Position numbers and translations under genes: made by a program. The notes beneath the pieces are model-generated. The model was not told the origin of the DNA, searched no databases, and saw only the letters and a program-made list of their open reading frames with translations. Positions 23,805 to 31,935 of a DNA stretch of 64,000 nucleotides are shown one piece after another; within the stretch, counting starts at the first letter, position 1, and the number at the start of each line of letters is the position of its first letter. Source of the stretch: Saccharopolyspora_D taberi (GTDB taxonomy: Bacteria > Actinomycetota > Actinomycetes > Mycobacteriales > Pseudonocardiaceae); the NCBI RefSeq assembly GCF_039534165.1, contig NZ_BAAAUX010000003.1, forward strand, positions 243,642 through 307,641, in the 5' to 3' direction.

Positions 23805-24866
23805 ATGACGAGCGGAGACGACCGGGAACTGCTGCGCCACCACGGCGATGTCGACGCCGAGCCGGGTCTGCTCGACTTCGCGGTGAACGTGCGCCTCGAC
23901 CGCCCGCCCGAATGGCTGCGCGCCCGCCTGGCGGCGGCGCTGGACCGCCTCGGCCGCTACCCGTCGGCCGCCGAGGACCGCGCTGCGCGCGAGGCCGTCG
24001 CCGCCCGCCACCGCCGCTCCGCCGACGAGGTCCTGCTGCTCGGCGGCGCCGCCGAGGGCTTCTCGCTCCTGTCGTCGCTGCGCCCCCGGCTGGCCGCCCT
24101 GGTGCACCCGTCGTTCACCGAGCCCGAGCTGGCGCTGCGCGACGCCGGGGTCGACGTGGCCCGGGTGGTGCTCGACGCCGCCGACGGCTATCGCCTGCGC
24201 CCCGAGGCCGTTCCGGAGGACGCCGATCTGGTGGTGCTGGGCAACCCCACCAACCCCACGTCCGTGCTGCACCCGGCCGAGGTGGTCCGCGCGCTGGCGC
24301 GGCCGGGGCGGGTCGTGGCGGTCGACGAGGCGTTCGCCGACACCGTGCCCGGCGAGCCGGAGTCGCTGGCGTCCTGCCGCGAGCCCGGGCTGCTGGTCCT
24401 GCGCAGCCTGACCAAGATGTGGGGGCTGCCCGGGCTGCGGACCGGCTACGCGCTGGGCGAGCCGGAACTGCTGGCGCGGCTGGTCCGCAACCGTCCACAT
24501 TGGCCGTTGGGCACGCTGGCGTTCGAGGCGGTGCTGGCCTGCTGCGAACCGTCCGCGCTGGCCGAGTCCGAGCAGGCGGCGCGGGAGTTCGACGAGCACC
24601 GGCAGGACCTCGTGCGCAGGCTCGCGGCGGTCGACGTCGAGATCGCGCTGCCCGCGAGCGCGCCGTTCCTGTTGCTGCGGGTGGACAACGGGGAGAAGGT
24701 GCGCGCCGCGCTGCGCGAGCGGGGCGTCGCGGTGCGCCGCGGGGACACCTTCCCCGGGCTCGGCCCGGACCACGTCCGGGTCGCGGTGCGCTCGCCCGAG
24801 CACAACGCGCTGCTGGTGGCGGCGCTGGAGGAAATCGTGGGAACTGATCGGGGGTCTGCGGCATGA
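23805..24866 (+). CDS. cobC: Pyridoxal-phosphate aminotransferase-fold protein, CobC type (Rv2231c-like)
   Basis: The 353-residue protein is a fold-type I aminotransferase: GAAEGFSLLSSLRP (cofactor phosphate loop), LGNPTNPTSVL (Asn contacts the ring), VVAVDEAFADTVPG (Asp) and RSLTKMWGLPGLRTGY with the Schiff-base lysine near residue 204 and Arg at the end. CobC/CobD(Salmonella)-type members decarboxylate threonine phosphate to aminopropanol phosphate for cobalamin. The M. tuberculosis orthologue carries the same annotation. It is first in a run of four genes joined by 4-bp overlaps. Confidence 0.88.
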   Translation: MTSGDDRELLRHHGDVDAEPGLLDFAVNVRLDRPPEWLRARLAAALDRLGRYPSAAEDRAAREAVAARHRRSADEVLLLGGAAEGFSLLSSLRPRLAALVHPSFTEPELALRDAGVDVARVVLDAADGYRLRPEAVPEDADLVVLGNPTNPTSVLHPAEVVRALARPGRVVAVDEAFADTVPGEPESLASCREPGLLVLRSLTKMWGLPGLRTGYALGEPELLARLVRNRPHWPLGTLAFEAVLACCEPSALAESEQAAREFDEHRQDLVRRLAAVDVEIALPASAPFLLLRVDNGEKVRAALRERGVAVRRGDTFPGLGPDHVRVAVRSPEHNALLVAALEEIVGTDRGSAA

Positions 24867-25723
24867 CGGTGCGGATTCGGGATGTCGTCGCGGCGCTGGA
24901 GGCGGCCTACCCGCCCGAGCTCGCCGAGAGCTGGGACGCGATCGGGCTGGTCTGCGGCGACCCGCAGGCGCCGGTGCAGCGCGTGCTGTTCTGCGTCGAC
25001 CCGGTCGAGTCCACAGTGGACGAGGCGGCGGAGTGGGGCGCCCAGCTGCTGGTCTCGCACCACCCGCTGCTGCTGCGCGGCGTGCACGGCGTTCCGGCCG
25101 ACGACCCCAAGGGGCGGCTGGTGCACCGGCTGATCCGCGCCGGGATCGGCCTGTACTGCGCGCACACCAACGCCGACAGCGCGCGGACCGGGGTCTCCGA
25201 CGCGCTCGCCGAGGCGATCGGGCTCACCGTGACCGGACCGCTGAACCCGCACGCGGCGGGCGCGGACACCGGTCTCGGCCGCATCGGCGAACTGGCCGAG
25301 GCCGAACCGTTCGAGCGGTTCGTCGACCGGGTCGCGGCGGGGTTGCCGACCACGGCGTGGGGCGTGCGCGGCGCCGGTGATCCGCAGCGCCCGATCCGCC
25401 GCGTCGCGGTCTGCGGCGGGGCGGGCGACTCCTACCTCGCGGTGGCCGCCGAGGCCGGTGTCGACGCCTACGTCACCGCCGACCTGCGCCACCACCCGGC
25501 AGGCGAGCACGTCGCGCGCGGGGACGTCCCCGGCACCGAGGTGCCCGCTCTGGTCGACGTCGCGCACTGGGCGAGCGAGTGGCCGTGGTGCCAGCAGGCG
25601 GCCGACATCGTCGCCGCCGCGCTACCCGATACTGTCGAGGTTCTTGTCTCCACCCGCCGCACCGATCCGTGGACCACCCACGCCACCGGTGCGAACCGCG
25701 ATCCAGGGAGGACGCTGGCGTGA
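24863..25723 (+). CDS. Nif3-like dinuclear metal centre hexameric protein (NGG1p interacting factor 3 family)
   Basis: ATG 24863 overlaps the cobC stop by four bases. The 286-residue protein has ESWDAIGLVCGDPQAPVQRVLFCVD at the N terminus and the metal ligands LLVSHHPLLLRG (two His, about residue 66), ALTSAYCAHTNADSA-like CAHTNADSART near residue 99, and late DVAHWASEWPW. The family forms hexameric rings with a di-iron or di-zinc site; some members act as GTP cyclohydrolase-like or stress proteins, but the role is unsettled. It sits between cobC and the zinc-ribbon gene as in M. tuberculosis (Rv2230c). Confidence 0.9.
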   Translation: MTVRIRDVVAALEAAYPPELAESWDAIGLVCGDPQAPVQRVLFCVDPVESTVDEAAEWGAQLLVSHHPLLLRGVHGVPADDPKGRLVHRLIRAGIGLYCAHTNADSARTGVSDALAEAIGLTVTGPLNPHAAGADTGLGRIGELAEAEPFERFVDRVAAGLPTTAWGVRGAGDPQRPIRRVAVCGGAGDSYLAVAAEAGVDAYVTADLRHHPAGEHVARGDVPGTEVPALVDVAHWASEWPWCQQAADIVAAALPDTVEVLVSTRRTDPWTTHATGANRDPGRTLA

Positions 25724-26454
25724 AAGCCGACCCCGCCGTTCAGCGACGGCTGCTCGACCTCGCCGAGTGCGACGCCGAGCTCAACCGCGTGAACCACCGC
25801 AGGCGCTCGCTGCCCGAGCTGGCGGAGATCGGCGCTGCCGAGCGGGAGCTGCAGGCCAAGCGGGACGCGCTGGTCGCCGCGCAGACCGCGTTCGGCGACA
25901 TCGACCGGGACGCGCGGCGGCTGGAGACCGAGATCGAGCAGGTCCGCAAGCGCGAGCAGCGCGACCGCACGCTGATGGACCAGGGCGGGTCCTCCAAGCA
26001 GCTGGAGGACCTCCAGCACGAGCTGCAGACCCTCGCCCGCAGGCAGGGCATCCTGGAGGACGAGCTGCTGGAGGTCATGGAGCGCCGGGAGGCGCTGGAG
26101 GCCGACGTGGAGCACGCGCGAGGTGAGGTCGCCGCGGCCGAGGCCGCCCTGGCCGACGCGCAGCACCGCAGGGACGAGGCGTTCGCCGATCTGGACACCA
26201 ACGAGGCCCGGCGGCTCGCCGAGCGCGAGCTGATGGTCAAGGGGATCCCGGAGAACCTGGTCAGCCTCTACGACCGCATCCGCGAGCAGCGCGGCGTCGG
26301 TGCCGGGCCGTTGCAGGGCAACCGCTGTGGTGCGTGCCGGATCGAGCTGGACCGCTCGGCGTTGGCCGAGGTGCGCGACGCGGCGGCCGACGACGTGGTC
26401 CGCTGCGAGGAGTGCGGCGCGATCATGGTCCGGGTCAAGGAGAGCGGGCAGTGA
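25720..26454 (+). CDS. Coiled-coil protein with C4 zinc ribbon (Rv2229c-like)
   Basis: GTG 25720 overlaps the previous stop (GTGA), and a GGGAGG site lies 7 nt before it. Of 244 residues, about 10-175 form a long antiparallel coiled coil (ERELQAKRDALVAAQ, EQVRKREQRDRTLMDQGGSSKQLEDLQHEL). The C terminus is a zinc ribbon with paired Cys motifs (NRCGACRIEL and VRCEECGAIMV). Family members are thought to bind nucleic acid or act as chaperone-like partners of neighbouring enzymes. Exact role unknown; the gene is always beside the RNase H gene in related genomes. Confidence 0.9.
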   Translation: MKADPAVQRRLLDLAECDAELNRVNHRRRSLPELAEIGAAERELQAKRDALVAAQTAFGDIDRDARRLETEIEQVRKREQRDRTLMDQGGSSKQLEDLQHELQTLARRQGILEDELLEVMERREALEADVEHARGEVAAAEAALADAQHRRDEAFADLDTNEARRLAERELMVKGIPENLVSLYDRIREQRGVGAGPLQGNRCGACRIELDRSALAEVRDAAADDVVRCEECGAIMVRVKESGQ

Positions 26455-27563
26455 GCCGGCGGGTGGTCGTCGAGGCCGACGGCGGGTCGCGCGGCAACCC
26501 GGGCCCGGCGGGGTGCGGCGCGGTGGTCCGCGACGCGGCCAGCGGCGAGGTGCTCGCCGAGCGTTCGGTCGGACTGGGCACCGCGACCAACAACGTCGCC
26601 GAGTACCGGGGGCTGATCGAGGGCCTGACCGCGGCGGCCGAGCTCGGGGCCGCCGTGGTCGACGTCCGGATGGACTCCAAGCTGGTCGTCGAGCAGATGT
26701 CGGGCCGCTGGAAGGTCAAGCACGCCAACCTCCAGGACCTCGCGGCCGAGGCCCGGCAGCTGCTCGGGCGCTTCGACGAGGTCCGCCTGGAGTGGATCCC
26801 GCGCGCCCGCAACGCCCACGCCGACCGGCTGGCCAACGCGGCGATGGACGAGCAGGAGGGGATCGAGCGGGAGGCGGTCGAGAAGGAACCGGGCGCGCGC
26901 ATCCGGCCGGGCGGCTGGCTGGGCGCCACCGGATCGCCGACGAAGCTGCTGCTGCTCCGGCACGGGCAGACCGCCATGTCGGTGGACCGCCGCTACTCCG
27001 GCCGCGGTGACGTCGCGCTGACCGATCTCGGCATCCGCCAGGTCAGGGCGGCGGGGGAGCGGCTGGCCGCGATGGACGGGGTGGTCACCCCGGACGGCGC
27101 CGCGCCGGTGATCGCCTCGCCGCTGACCCGCACCCGTCAGACCGCGCAGGCGGTCGTGGACGCCACCGGCGGCGAGCTGCTGTTCCACGACGGCCTGCTG
27201 GAGACCGACTTCGGCGACTGGGAGGGCCTGACCTTCGCCGAGGCCGCCGAGCAGTACCCGCAGCTGCACCGCGAGTGGCTCGGCGACCCGACGGTCCGGC
27301 CGCCCGCAGGCGAGAGCCTGGACGCGGTGTTCCGGCGGGTCACCGCCGCCAGGGACGAGCTGGTGCGGAAGTACGCGGGCAGGACGGTGGTCGTGGTCAG
27401 CCACGTGACGCCGATCAAGGCGCTGCTGCGGCTGGGCCTGGACGTGGGCCCGTCGGTGTTCTACCGGATGCACCTGGACCTGGCTTCGCTGTCCATTGTG
27501 GAGTTCTACCCGGACGGCAACGCCTCCGTCCGGCTGGTCAACGACATCTCGCACTGGGGCTGA
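26451..27563 (+). CDS. Bifunctional RNase HI / alpha-ribazole phosphatase-type phosphatase
   Basis: GTG 26451 overlaps the previous stop. The 370-residue protein fuses two enzymes, as in M. tuberculosis Rv2228c. Residues about 1-135 are an RNase HI fold with EADGGSRGNPGPAG (Asp), NVAEYRGLIEGL (Glu), MDSKLVVEQMSG (Asp) and HADRLANAAM (Asp). Residues about 165-370 are a histidine phosphatase with LLRHGQTAMSV (catalytic His) and VVVVSHVTPIKALL (second His). The first removes RNA from RNA:DNA hybrids; the second may dephosphorylate a cobalamin precursor. The last codons and stop begin a short tandem repeat. Confidence 0.94.
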   Translation: MSRRVVVEADGGSRGNPGPAGCGAVVRDAASGEVLAERSVGLGTATNNVAEYRGLIEGLTAAAELGAAVVDVRMDSKLVVEQMSGRWKVKHANLQDLAAEARQLLGRFDEVRLEWIPRARNAHADRLANAAMDEQEGIEREAVEKEPGARIRPGGWLGATGSPTKLLLLRHGQTAMSVDRRYSGRGDVALTDLGIRQVRAAGERLAAMDGVVTPDGAAPVIASPLTRTRQTAQAVVDATGGELLFHDGLLETDFGDWEGLTFAEAAEQYPQLHREWLGDPTVRPPAGESLDAVFRRVTAARDELVRKYAGRTVVVVSHVTPIKALLRLGLDVGPSVFYRMHLDLASLSIVEFYPDGNASVRLVNDISHWG

Positions 27564-27600
27564 CCGCGCACTGGCCCGATCTCGCACTGGGCCCGACCGC
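27548..27600 (+). repeat. 16-17-bp tandem repeat across the stop codon of the RNase H gene
   Basis: Three units centred on GCACTGG: CTCGCACTGGGGCTGAC (27548-27564, contains the stop), CGCGCACTGGCCCGAT, and CTCGCACTGGGCCCGAC. Units 1 and 3 differ by few bases. Spacing of 16-17 bp. Confidence 0.6.
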
Positions 27601-27601
27601 G

Positions 27602-27631
27602 TTGACACCGCCGCCGGTCCGCGCGCAGCAT
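27602..27631 (+). promoter_or_regulatory. Probable leaderless promoter of the methyltransferase-like gene
   Basis: TTGACA (27602-27607), 18 nt, CAGCAT (27626-27631), then 5 nt and ATG 27637. The -35 is perfect, the -10 weaker; no ribosome-binding site is present. Confidence 0.45.
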
Positions 27632-27636
27632 CAGTC

Positions 27637-28143
27637 ATGCGCAGGTCGACGGCGGCGGTCAGCAGCGCGGTGTTCTTCGTGCTCGGCCCCGGCACGTTCG
27701 TCGGGTTGATCCCCTGGCTGCTGACCGGCTGGCAGCTGCGGGATCCGCTGCCCTTCTGGTTCCTCGCGCGGATTCTCGGCGTGCTGCTGGTGATCGCCGG
27801 TGGACTCGGTCTGATCCGGTCGTTCGCCAGCTTCGTCTGGGAGGGCTCGGGCACCCCGGTCCCCGTCGCCGCGCCGGAACAGCTCGTGATCGGCGGCCTC
27901 TACCGGTACGTGCGCAACCCGATGTACGTGGCGATGTTGTGGATGGTCGTCGGGCAGGCGCTGATCTTCGCGCACTGGTCGCTGCTCGTGTACCTGGTGG
28001 TCTGGGCCGTCTTCGTGGTCGCCTTCGTCAGGTGGCGCGAGGAACCCGTCCTGGCTCGCAGGTTCGGCGCGGCTTACGACGAGTACCGGCGGGCCGTCCC
28101 GGCCTGGTGTCCCCGGCTCCGCCCGTGGCACCCGGATCGATGA
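27637..28143 (+). CDS. Isoprenylcysteine carboxyl methyltransferase family membrane protein
   Basis: The 168-residue integral membrane protein has four or five hydrophobic helices and the C-terminal ICMT/PEMT signature: GGLYRYVRNPMYVAMLWMVVGQAL (R-x-x-x-N-P-M-Y, binds S-adenosylmethionine) and EEPVLARRFGAAYDEYRRAVPAWCPR. Bacterial members methylate small lipid or isoprenoid-like carboxylates or thiols, mostly unidentified. It stands alone between the RNase H operon and the ROK cluster. The 160-bp gap after it holds a weak TTGACT (28234) and little else. Confidence 0.88.
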   Translation: MRRSTAAVSSAVFFVLGPGTFVGLIPWLLTGWQLRDPLPFWFLARILGVLLVIAGGLGLIRSFASFVWEGSGTPVPVAAPEQLVIGGLYRYVRNPMYVAMLWMVVGQALIFAHWSLLVYLVVWAVFVVAFVRWREEPVLARRFGAAYDEYRRAVPAWCPRLRPWHPDR

Positions 28144-28303
28144 GGAACTCCTTGTCCCGCCGGGGAATCAGCACCTGATGGCCCGAAAGGCCCCGCGTGC
28201 TGCGCCGTTCGTCGTGTATTGCCGATCACCTCGTTGACTTCCCCGGAAACGCGTGATTAGCGTCACCGAAACCGTCTGGGAACTTTACAGATAAGGGGAA
28301 GCG

Positions 28304-29530
28304 GTGACTGGAGGGCGCGGGCCGAGTACGGGCCGGGACGGCAGTCCCCGGCTGCTGCGGGAGATCAACGACCGCGCCGCGATCGACGCGCTGCTGCGGG
28401 ACGGCCCGCTGACCAGGGCCGAGCTGGAGGACGTCATCGGCCTGTCCAAGCCCGCCACCGCGTCCCTGCTGGCCAGGCTCGAAGCCGAGGACATGGTCCG
28501 CCGCGGCGAGCTGCGCGGCGGCAACCGCGGACCCCGCGCGCAGACCTGGTCGGTCAACGGCGCGCTCGCCCACGTCGCGGGCGTCAGCGTCACCCCGCAC
28601 GACGTCGACGTGGTGATCGCCGACCTCACCGGCACCACCTGCGCCGAGCACCGCGCCGCCATGCCGAGCGGGGACACCGACGTGGTGCTGCCCGCGTTCG
28701 CCGAGGCGATGACCGCGGCGGCGCGGAAGGTGGGGCTGGGCGCGGGCGAACTGCGGCACGTCGTCGTCGGCGCGCAGGGCGCGGTGGACCCGGCGACCGG
28801 GCACCTCGGCTTCGCCCCGCACCTGCCCGGCTGGGAGGGCTTCGACGTTCCGGGGCGGCTCGGCGAGCTGCTCGGCACCGAGGTCACCGTCGAGAACGAC
28901 GTCAACCTGGTCGCCCTGGTGGAGATGTCCGGCGGGCGCGCGCAGGAGGTCCGGGACTTCGTGCTGGTGTGGCTGGGCGACGGCATCGGCTCGGCGGTGG
29001 TGATCAACCGGGTCCTGCTGCGCGGTGCGACCGGTGGCGCGGGCGAGATCGACTGGATGTACGTGCCGGACCGGGCGCACCGGGACACCGGGAGCGACCG
29101 GGCGGGTGACCGCTTCGGCACGCTGCTCTCGCCGCGGTCGGTCCTCGAACTCGCCCGCGCGCACGGGTTCACCGCGGGCTCCGCGCCGGAAGCGGTGCGC
29201 GAAGCAGCCGAAGCGCCCGCCGGAGAGCCGTTCCTGACCGACCTCGCCCGCCGCATCGCCACCGGCCTGGCCGGGGTGGTCAGCGTCGTGGACCCGGAAC
29301 TGGTGCTGCTGTCGGCGGAGATCGCGCAGGCGGGCGGGCCGGTGCTCGCCGAGAAGGTCGAGACCGAGCTGCACCGCCTGGTCGTGCCCAGGACCCCGGT
29401 GCACCCCGCGCTGATCACCGGGAACCCGGTCCGCGCGGGTGCGTTGCGGGTCGCCTTGGGGGTGGCCCGCCACCGCGTGTTCGGCCTGCCCATCACGACG
29501 GCGGGAGTGCTGCCCACGTCGGGCCGCTGA
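28304..29530 (+). CDS. ROK family transcriptional regulator
   Basis: GTG 28304 follows AAGGGGAAG. The 408-residue protein has a winged helix at about 15-80 (LTRAELEDVIGLSKPATASLLARLEAEDMV) and a ROK sugar-kinase-like domain from about 90 on (VAGVSVTPHDVDVVIADLTG, VVVGAQGAVDPATGHLGFAP, VENDVNLVALVEMSGG, WLGDGIGSAVVINR, GATGGAGEIDWM). The Cys-rich zinc motif of catalytic ROK kinases is absent, as usual for repressors of this branch. It heads a sugar ABC transporter/GH4 cluster on the same strand, which it most likely controls in response to a sugar or sugar phosphate. Confidence 0.92.
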   Translation: MTGGRGPSTGRDGSPRLLREINDRAAIDALLRDGPLTRAELEDVIGLSKPATASLLARLEAEDMVRRGELRGGNRGPRAQTWSVNGALAHVAGVSVTPHDVDVVIADLTGTTCAEHRAAMPSGDTDVVLPAFAEAMTAAARKVGLGAGELRHVVVGAQGAVDPATGHLGFAPHLPGWEGFDVPGRLGELLGTEVTVENDVNLVALVEMSGGRAQEVRDFVLVWLGDGIGSAVVINRVLLRGATGGAGEIDWMYVPDRAHRDTGSDRAGDRFGTLLSPRSVLELARAHGFTAGSAPEAVREAAEAPAGEPFLTDLARRIATGLAGVVSVVDPELVLLSAEIAQAGGPVLAEKVETELHRLVVPRTPVHPALITGNPVRAGALRVALGVARHRVFGLPITTAGVLPTSGR

Positions 29531-29557
29531 GGCCGGAACCCATTGGAGGACAAGCAC

Positions 29558-30868
29558 ATGCGCAGACAGATCGGCGTGGGTGTGGCCGCGACCGCCCTGC
29601 TGGCCGCCGCGTGCACCGCGGGCTCGACCGCCCAAGGCCCGCAGCCCGCACCCGGCCCGGACGAGCGGCTCACCATCACCGTGGCCAGCCAGTTCACCGA
29701 CCGGGAGCTGGACTCCTTCAACCGCGTGCTCGACGGCTTCCGCGCCACCCACCCCAACATCACCGTCGAGAGCCGGGGCAGCCAGGACGACGACAAGATC
29801 ACCCAGGCCATCCGCGGCGGCAACCCGCCGGACGTGGCGGTCTCGGCCGAGACGGTCAACCTCGGCCAGTTCTGCTCCAGCGGGGCGTGGCAGGACCTCG
29901 GCCCCTATCTGGAGCGCGACCGCACCGACCTGTCGCAGATCCCGCAGGCCGTGCAGGACTACACGCAGTACCAAGGAAAGCGCTGCGCGATGCCGCTGCT
30001 GGCCGACGTCTACGGCCTGTACTACAACGCCGACCTGTTCGCGAAAGCAGGCATCAGCGAGCCGCCGCGCACCACGGCCGAACTCACCGACCTGGCCAAG
30101 CGGCTCACCGAGTGGAACCCGGACGGCTCGATCAAGGTGGCCGGTTTCCTGCCGGTGCAGGCGTCGCAGGCCAACCACCCGTGGAACTGGGCCCCGCACT
30201 GGGGCGCGCGGTGGATGGACGAGCAGGGCCGGTCGGTGCTCGGTTCCGACCCCGCGTGGGCGGAGATGCTGCGCTGGCAGAAGGAACTCGTGGACTTCTA
30301 CGGCTGGGACAAGCTGGTCCAGTTCACCGCCGGGCTCGGCCAGCAGTACTCCGCCGACAACGCCTTCCAGCAGGGCAGGATCGCGATGGCCATCGACGGC
30401 GAGTACCGCACCGGGTTCATCGAGGAGCAGGCCCCGGAGCTGAACTACGGCACCGCTCCGTTTCCCGTCACCAGGCCCGAGCTCTACGGCACCGGGCTGA
30501 CCACCGGCACCATCATCGGCGTGCCCAAGGGTGCGGCCAACGCAGGCGCGGCCTGGGAACTGGTGAAGTACCTGACCACCGACACCGACGCGCTGGTGGA
30601 ACTGGCCAACGGCCTCAACAACGTTCCGACCACCAGGGAAGCTCTGCACGATCCCCGGCTGGAGCGGTCGCCGCAGTACCAGACCTTCCTGGACCTGTTC
30701 GACGGCGCCAAGCTCGTCCCCTCCCCGGCCAGCCCGAATGGCAGCGCCTACATGAAGTCCACGGAGGACTTCATGGTGAAGTGGCAGAGCGGCCAGGTCT
30801 CGGACCTCGGCCCGGCGCTGCGGGAGCTGGACGCGCAGATCGACGCGGCCAAGTCGATGGGCGGCTGA
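29558..30868 (+). CDS. Sugar ABC transporter substrate-binding lipoprotein
   Basis: ATG 29558 follows GGAGGA by 7 nt. The 436-residue protein starts with a lipoprotein signal (RRQIGVGVAATALLAAACTAG; lipidated Cys near residue 19), a Pro/Gly-rich linker, then a family 1 solute-binding fold (TITVASQFTDRELDSFNRVLDGFRATHPNITVE, ADVYGLYYNADLFAKAGI, GRIAMAIDGEYRTGF). It would be anchored outside the membrane and deliver an oligosaccharide to the two permeases encoded next. No ATPase gene is in the cluster; a shared MsiK-type ATPase encoded elsewhere is usual in actinomycetes. Confidence 0.93.
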   Translation: MRRQIGVGVAATALLAAACTAGSTAQGPQPAPGPDERLTITVASQFTDRELDSFNRVLDGFRATHPNITVESRGSQDDDKITQAIRGGNPPDVAVSAETVNLGQFCSSGAWQDLGPYLERDRTDLSQIPQAVQDYTQYQGKRCAMPLLADVYGLYYNADLFAKAGISEPPRTTAELTDLAKRLTEWNPDGSIKVAGFLPVQASQANHPWNWAPHWGARWMDEQGRSVLGSDPAWAEMLRWQKELVDFYGWDKLVQFTAGLGQQYSADNAFQQGRIAMAIDGEYRTGFIEEQAPELNYGTAPFPVTRPELYGTGLTTGTIIGVPKGAANAGAAWELVKYLTTDTDALVELANGLNNVPTTREALHDPRLERSPQYQTFLDLFDGAKLVPSPASPNGSAYMKSTEDFMVKWQSGQVSDLGPALRELDAQIDAAKSMGG

Positions 30869-30869
30869 G

Positions 30870-31787
30870 GTGGGCGCGCTCGGCAGGCGGTTGCGCGTCC
30901 TGGCGTTCATGTCGCCGTGGATCGTCGGGTTCACCCTGTTCTTCGGCTACCCGCTGGTGGCGACCGGGTACTTCTCGTTCACCAGCTACGACCTGCTCAC
31001 CGCGCCGACCTGGGTGGGCCTGCGCAACTACGCCTACCTGTTCACCGGCGACCCGGTGGTGCGGACCGCCGCGCTGAACACGGTGTGGCTGGTCGTGGTG
31101 CTCACCGTGCTCCGGGTGGCGTTCGCGCTGGGCGTCGCCTCGGTCATCGCCCGGCTTCGCAGCGGCGTCGGGCTGGTGCGGACGCTGTGCTACCTGCCCG
31201 CGCTCGCTCCGCCGGTCGCGGCGACGCTGGCGTTCGTCTTCCTGTTCAACCCCGGAACCGGCCCGGTGAACGGGTTCCTGCGGCTGTTCGGCATCGACGG
31301 TCCACTGTGGTTCAACGACCCGGCGTGGGCGAAGCCCGCGCTGACGCTGCTGACGCTGTGGGGCTGCGGGGAGCTGATGATCATCCTGCTGGCCGCGCTG
31401 CTGGACGTCCCGCGCGAGCTGCACGAGGCGGCGGCGCTGGACGGGGCGGGGGCGTGGCGGCGGTTCCGCCACATCACCATCCCGTCCATCGCGCCGGTGC
31501 TGCTGTTCGGGGTGGTCAACTCGATCATCTTCTCGTTGCAGTACTTCACCCAGGCCGTGGTCGCGGGCTCGGTCGCGTCCGGGCAGGCCGAGGTGGTCGG
31601 CAGCAGCAAGACCCTCGGCTTCCCGGACAACGCCACGCTGACCTTCCCGGCCTGGCTCTACCAGCAGGGATTCCACTACTACAACATGGGTTACGCGGCG
31701 GCGATGGCCGTTCTGCTGTTCGTCTTCTCGCTCGGGTTCACGATCTGGCTGATCCGCCGCATGCGGACGGCTGAGGAGGCCGCGTGA
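30870..31787 (+). CDS. Carbohydrate ABC transporter permease (MalF-like)
   Basis: GTG 30870 is 1 bp after the upstream stop. The 305-residue protein has six predicted membrane helices (AFMSPWIVGFTLFFGYPLVAT, NTVWLVVVLTVLRVAFALGVA and others) and the ATPase-coupling EAA loop ELHEAAALDGAGAWRRFRHITIPSIAPVL near residue 190. It pairs with the second permease. Its stop codon is the first base set of a tandem 74-bp repeat (31784-31935) that lies between the two permease genes. Confidence 0.93.
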   Translation: MGALGRRLRVLAFMSPWIVGFTLFFGYPLVATGYFSFTSYDLLTAPTWVGLRNYAYLFTGDPVVRTAALNTVWLVVVLTVLRVAFALGVASVIARLRSGVGLVRTLCYLPALAPPVAATLAFVFLFNPGTGPVNGFLRLFGIDGPLWFNDPAWAKPALTLLTLWGCGELMIILLAALLDVPRELHEAAALDGAGAWRRFRHITIPSIAPVLLFGVVNSIIFSLQYFTQAVVAGSVASGQAEVVGSSKTLGFPDNATLTFPAWLYQQGFHYYNMGYAAAMAVLLFVFSLGFTIWLIRRMRTAEEAA

Positions 31788-31935
31788 GCGACACTCTTTT
31801 CCCGCTCAGCGTGGCCGACCGGGTGCGGGTGTCCCGCATGGCTCTGGTGGAGGCAGCGTGAGCGACACTGCTTTCCCGCTCAGCGTGGCCGACCGGGTGC
31901 GGGTGTCCCGCATGGCACTGATGGAGGCCGCGTGA
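31784..31935 (+). repeat. Stop/start-anchored tandem repeat with coupled mini-ORFs, locus 2 (74-bp units)
   Basis: Two 74-bp units lie between the permease genes. Each begins with GTGA, where the stop of the previous frame overlaps a GTG, and reads as a 25-codon ORF (31784-31861 and 31858-31935); the last GTGA is the start of the second permease. A GAGGC(C/A)GC ribosome-binding-like segment precedes every GTG. The units share the core GACCGGGTGCGGGTGTCCC and a TGAGCG/CGCTCA hairpin with locus 1. Here the core is read in a different frame, so the peptide is not what is conserved. Confidence 0.85.

Noticed and set aside
28226..30934. A 902-codon minus-strand open frame (and similar frames at 1356-2795, 31806-33968 and 59923-62061)
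   Set aside because: All are opposite clear genes with good motifs and have low-complexity H/R/G/A composition.
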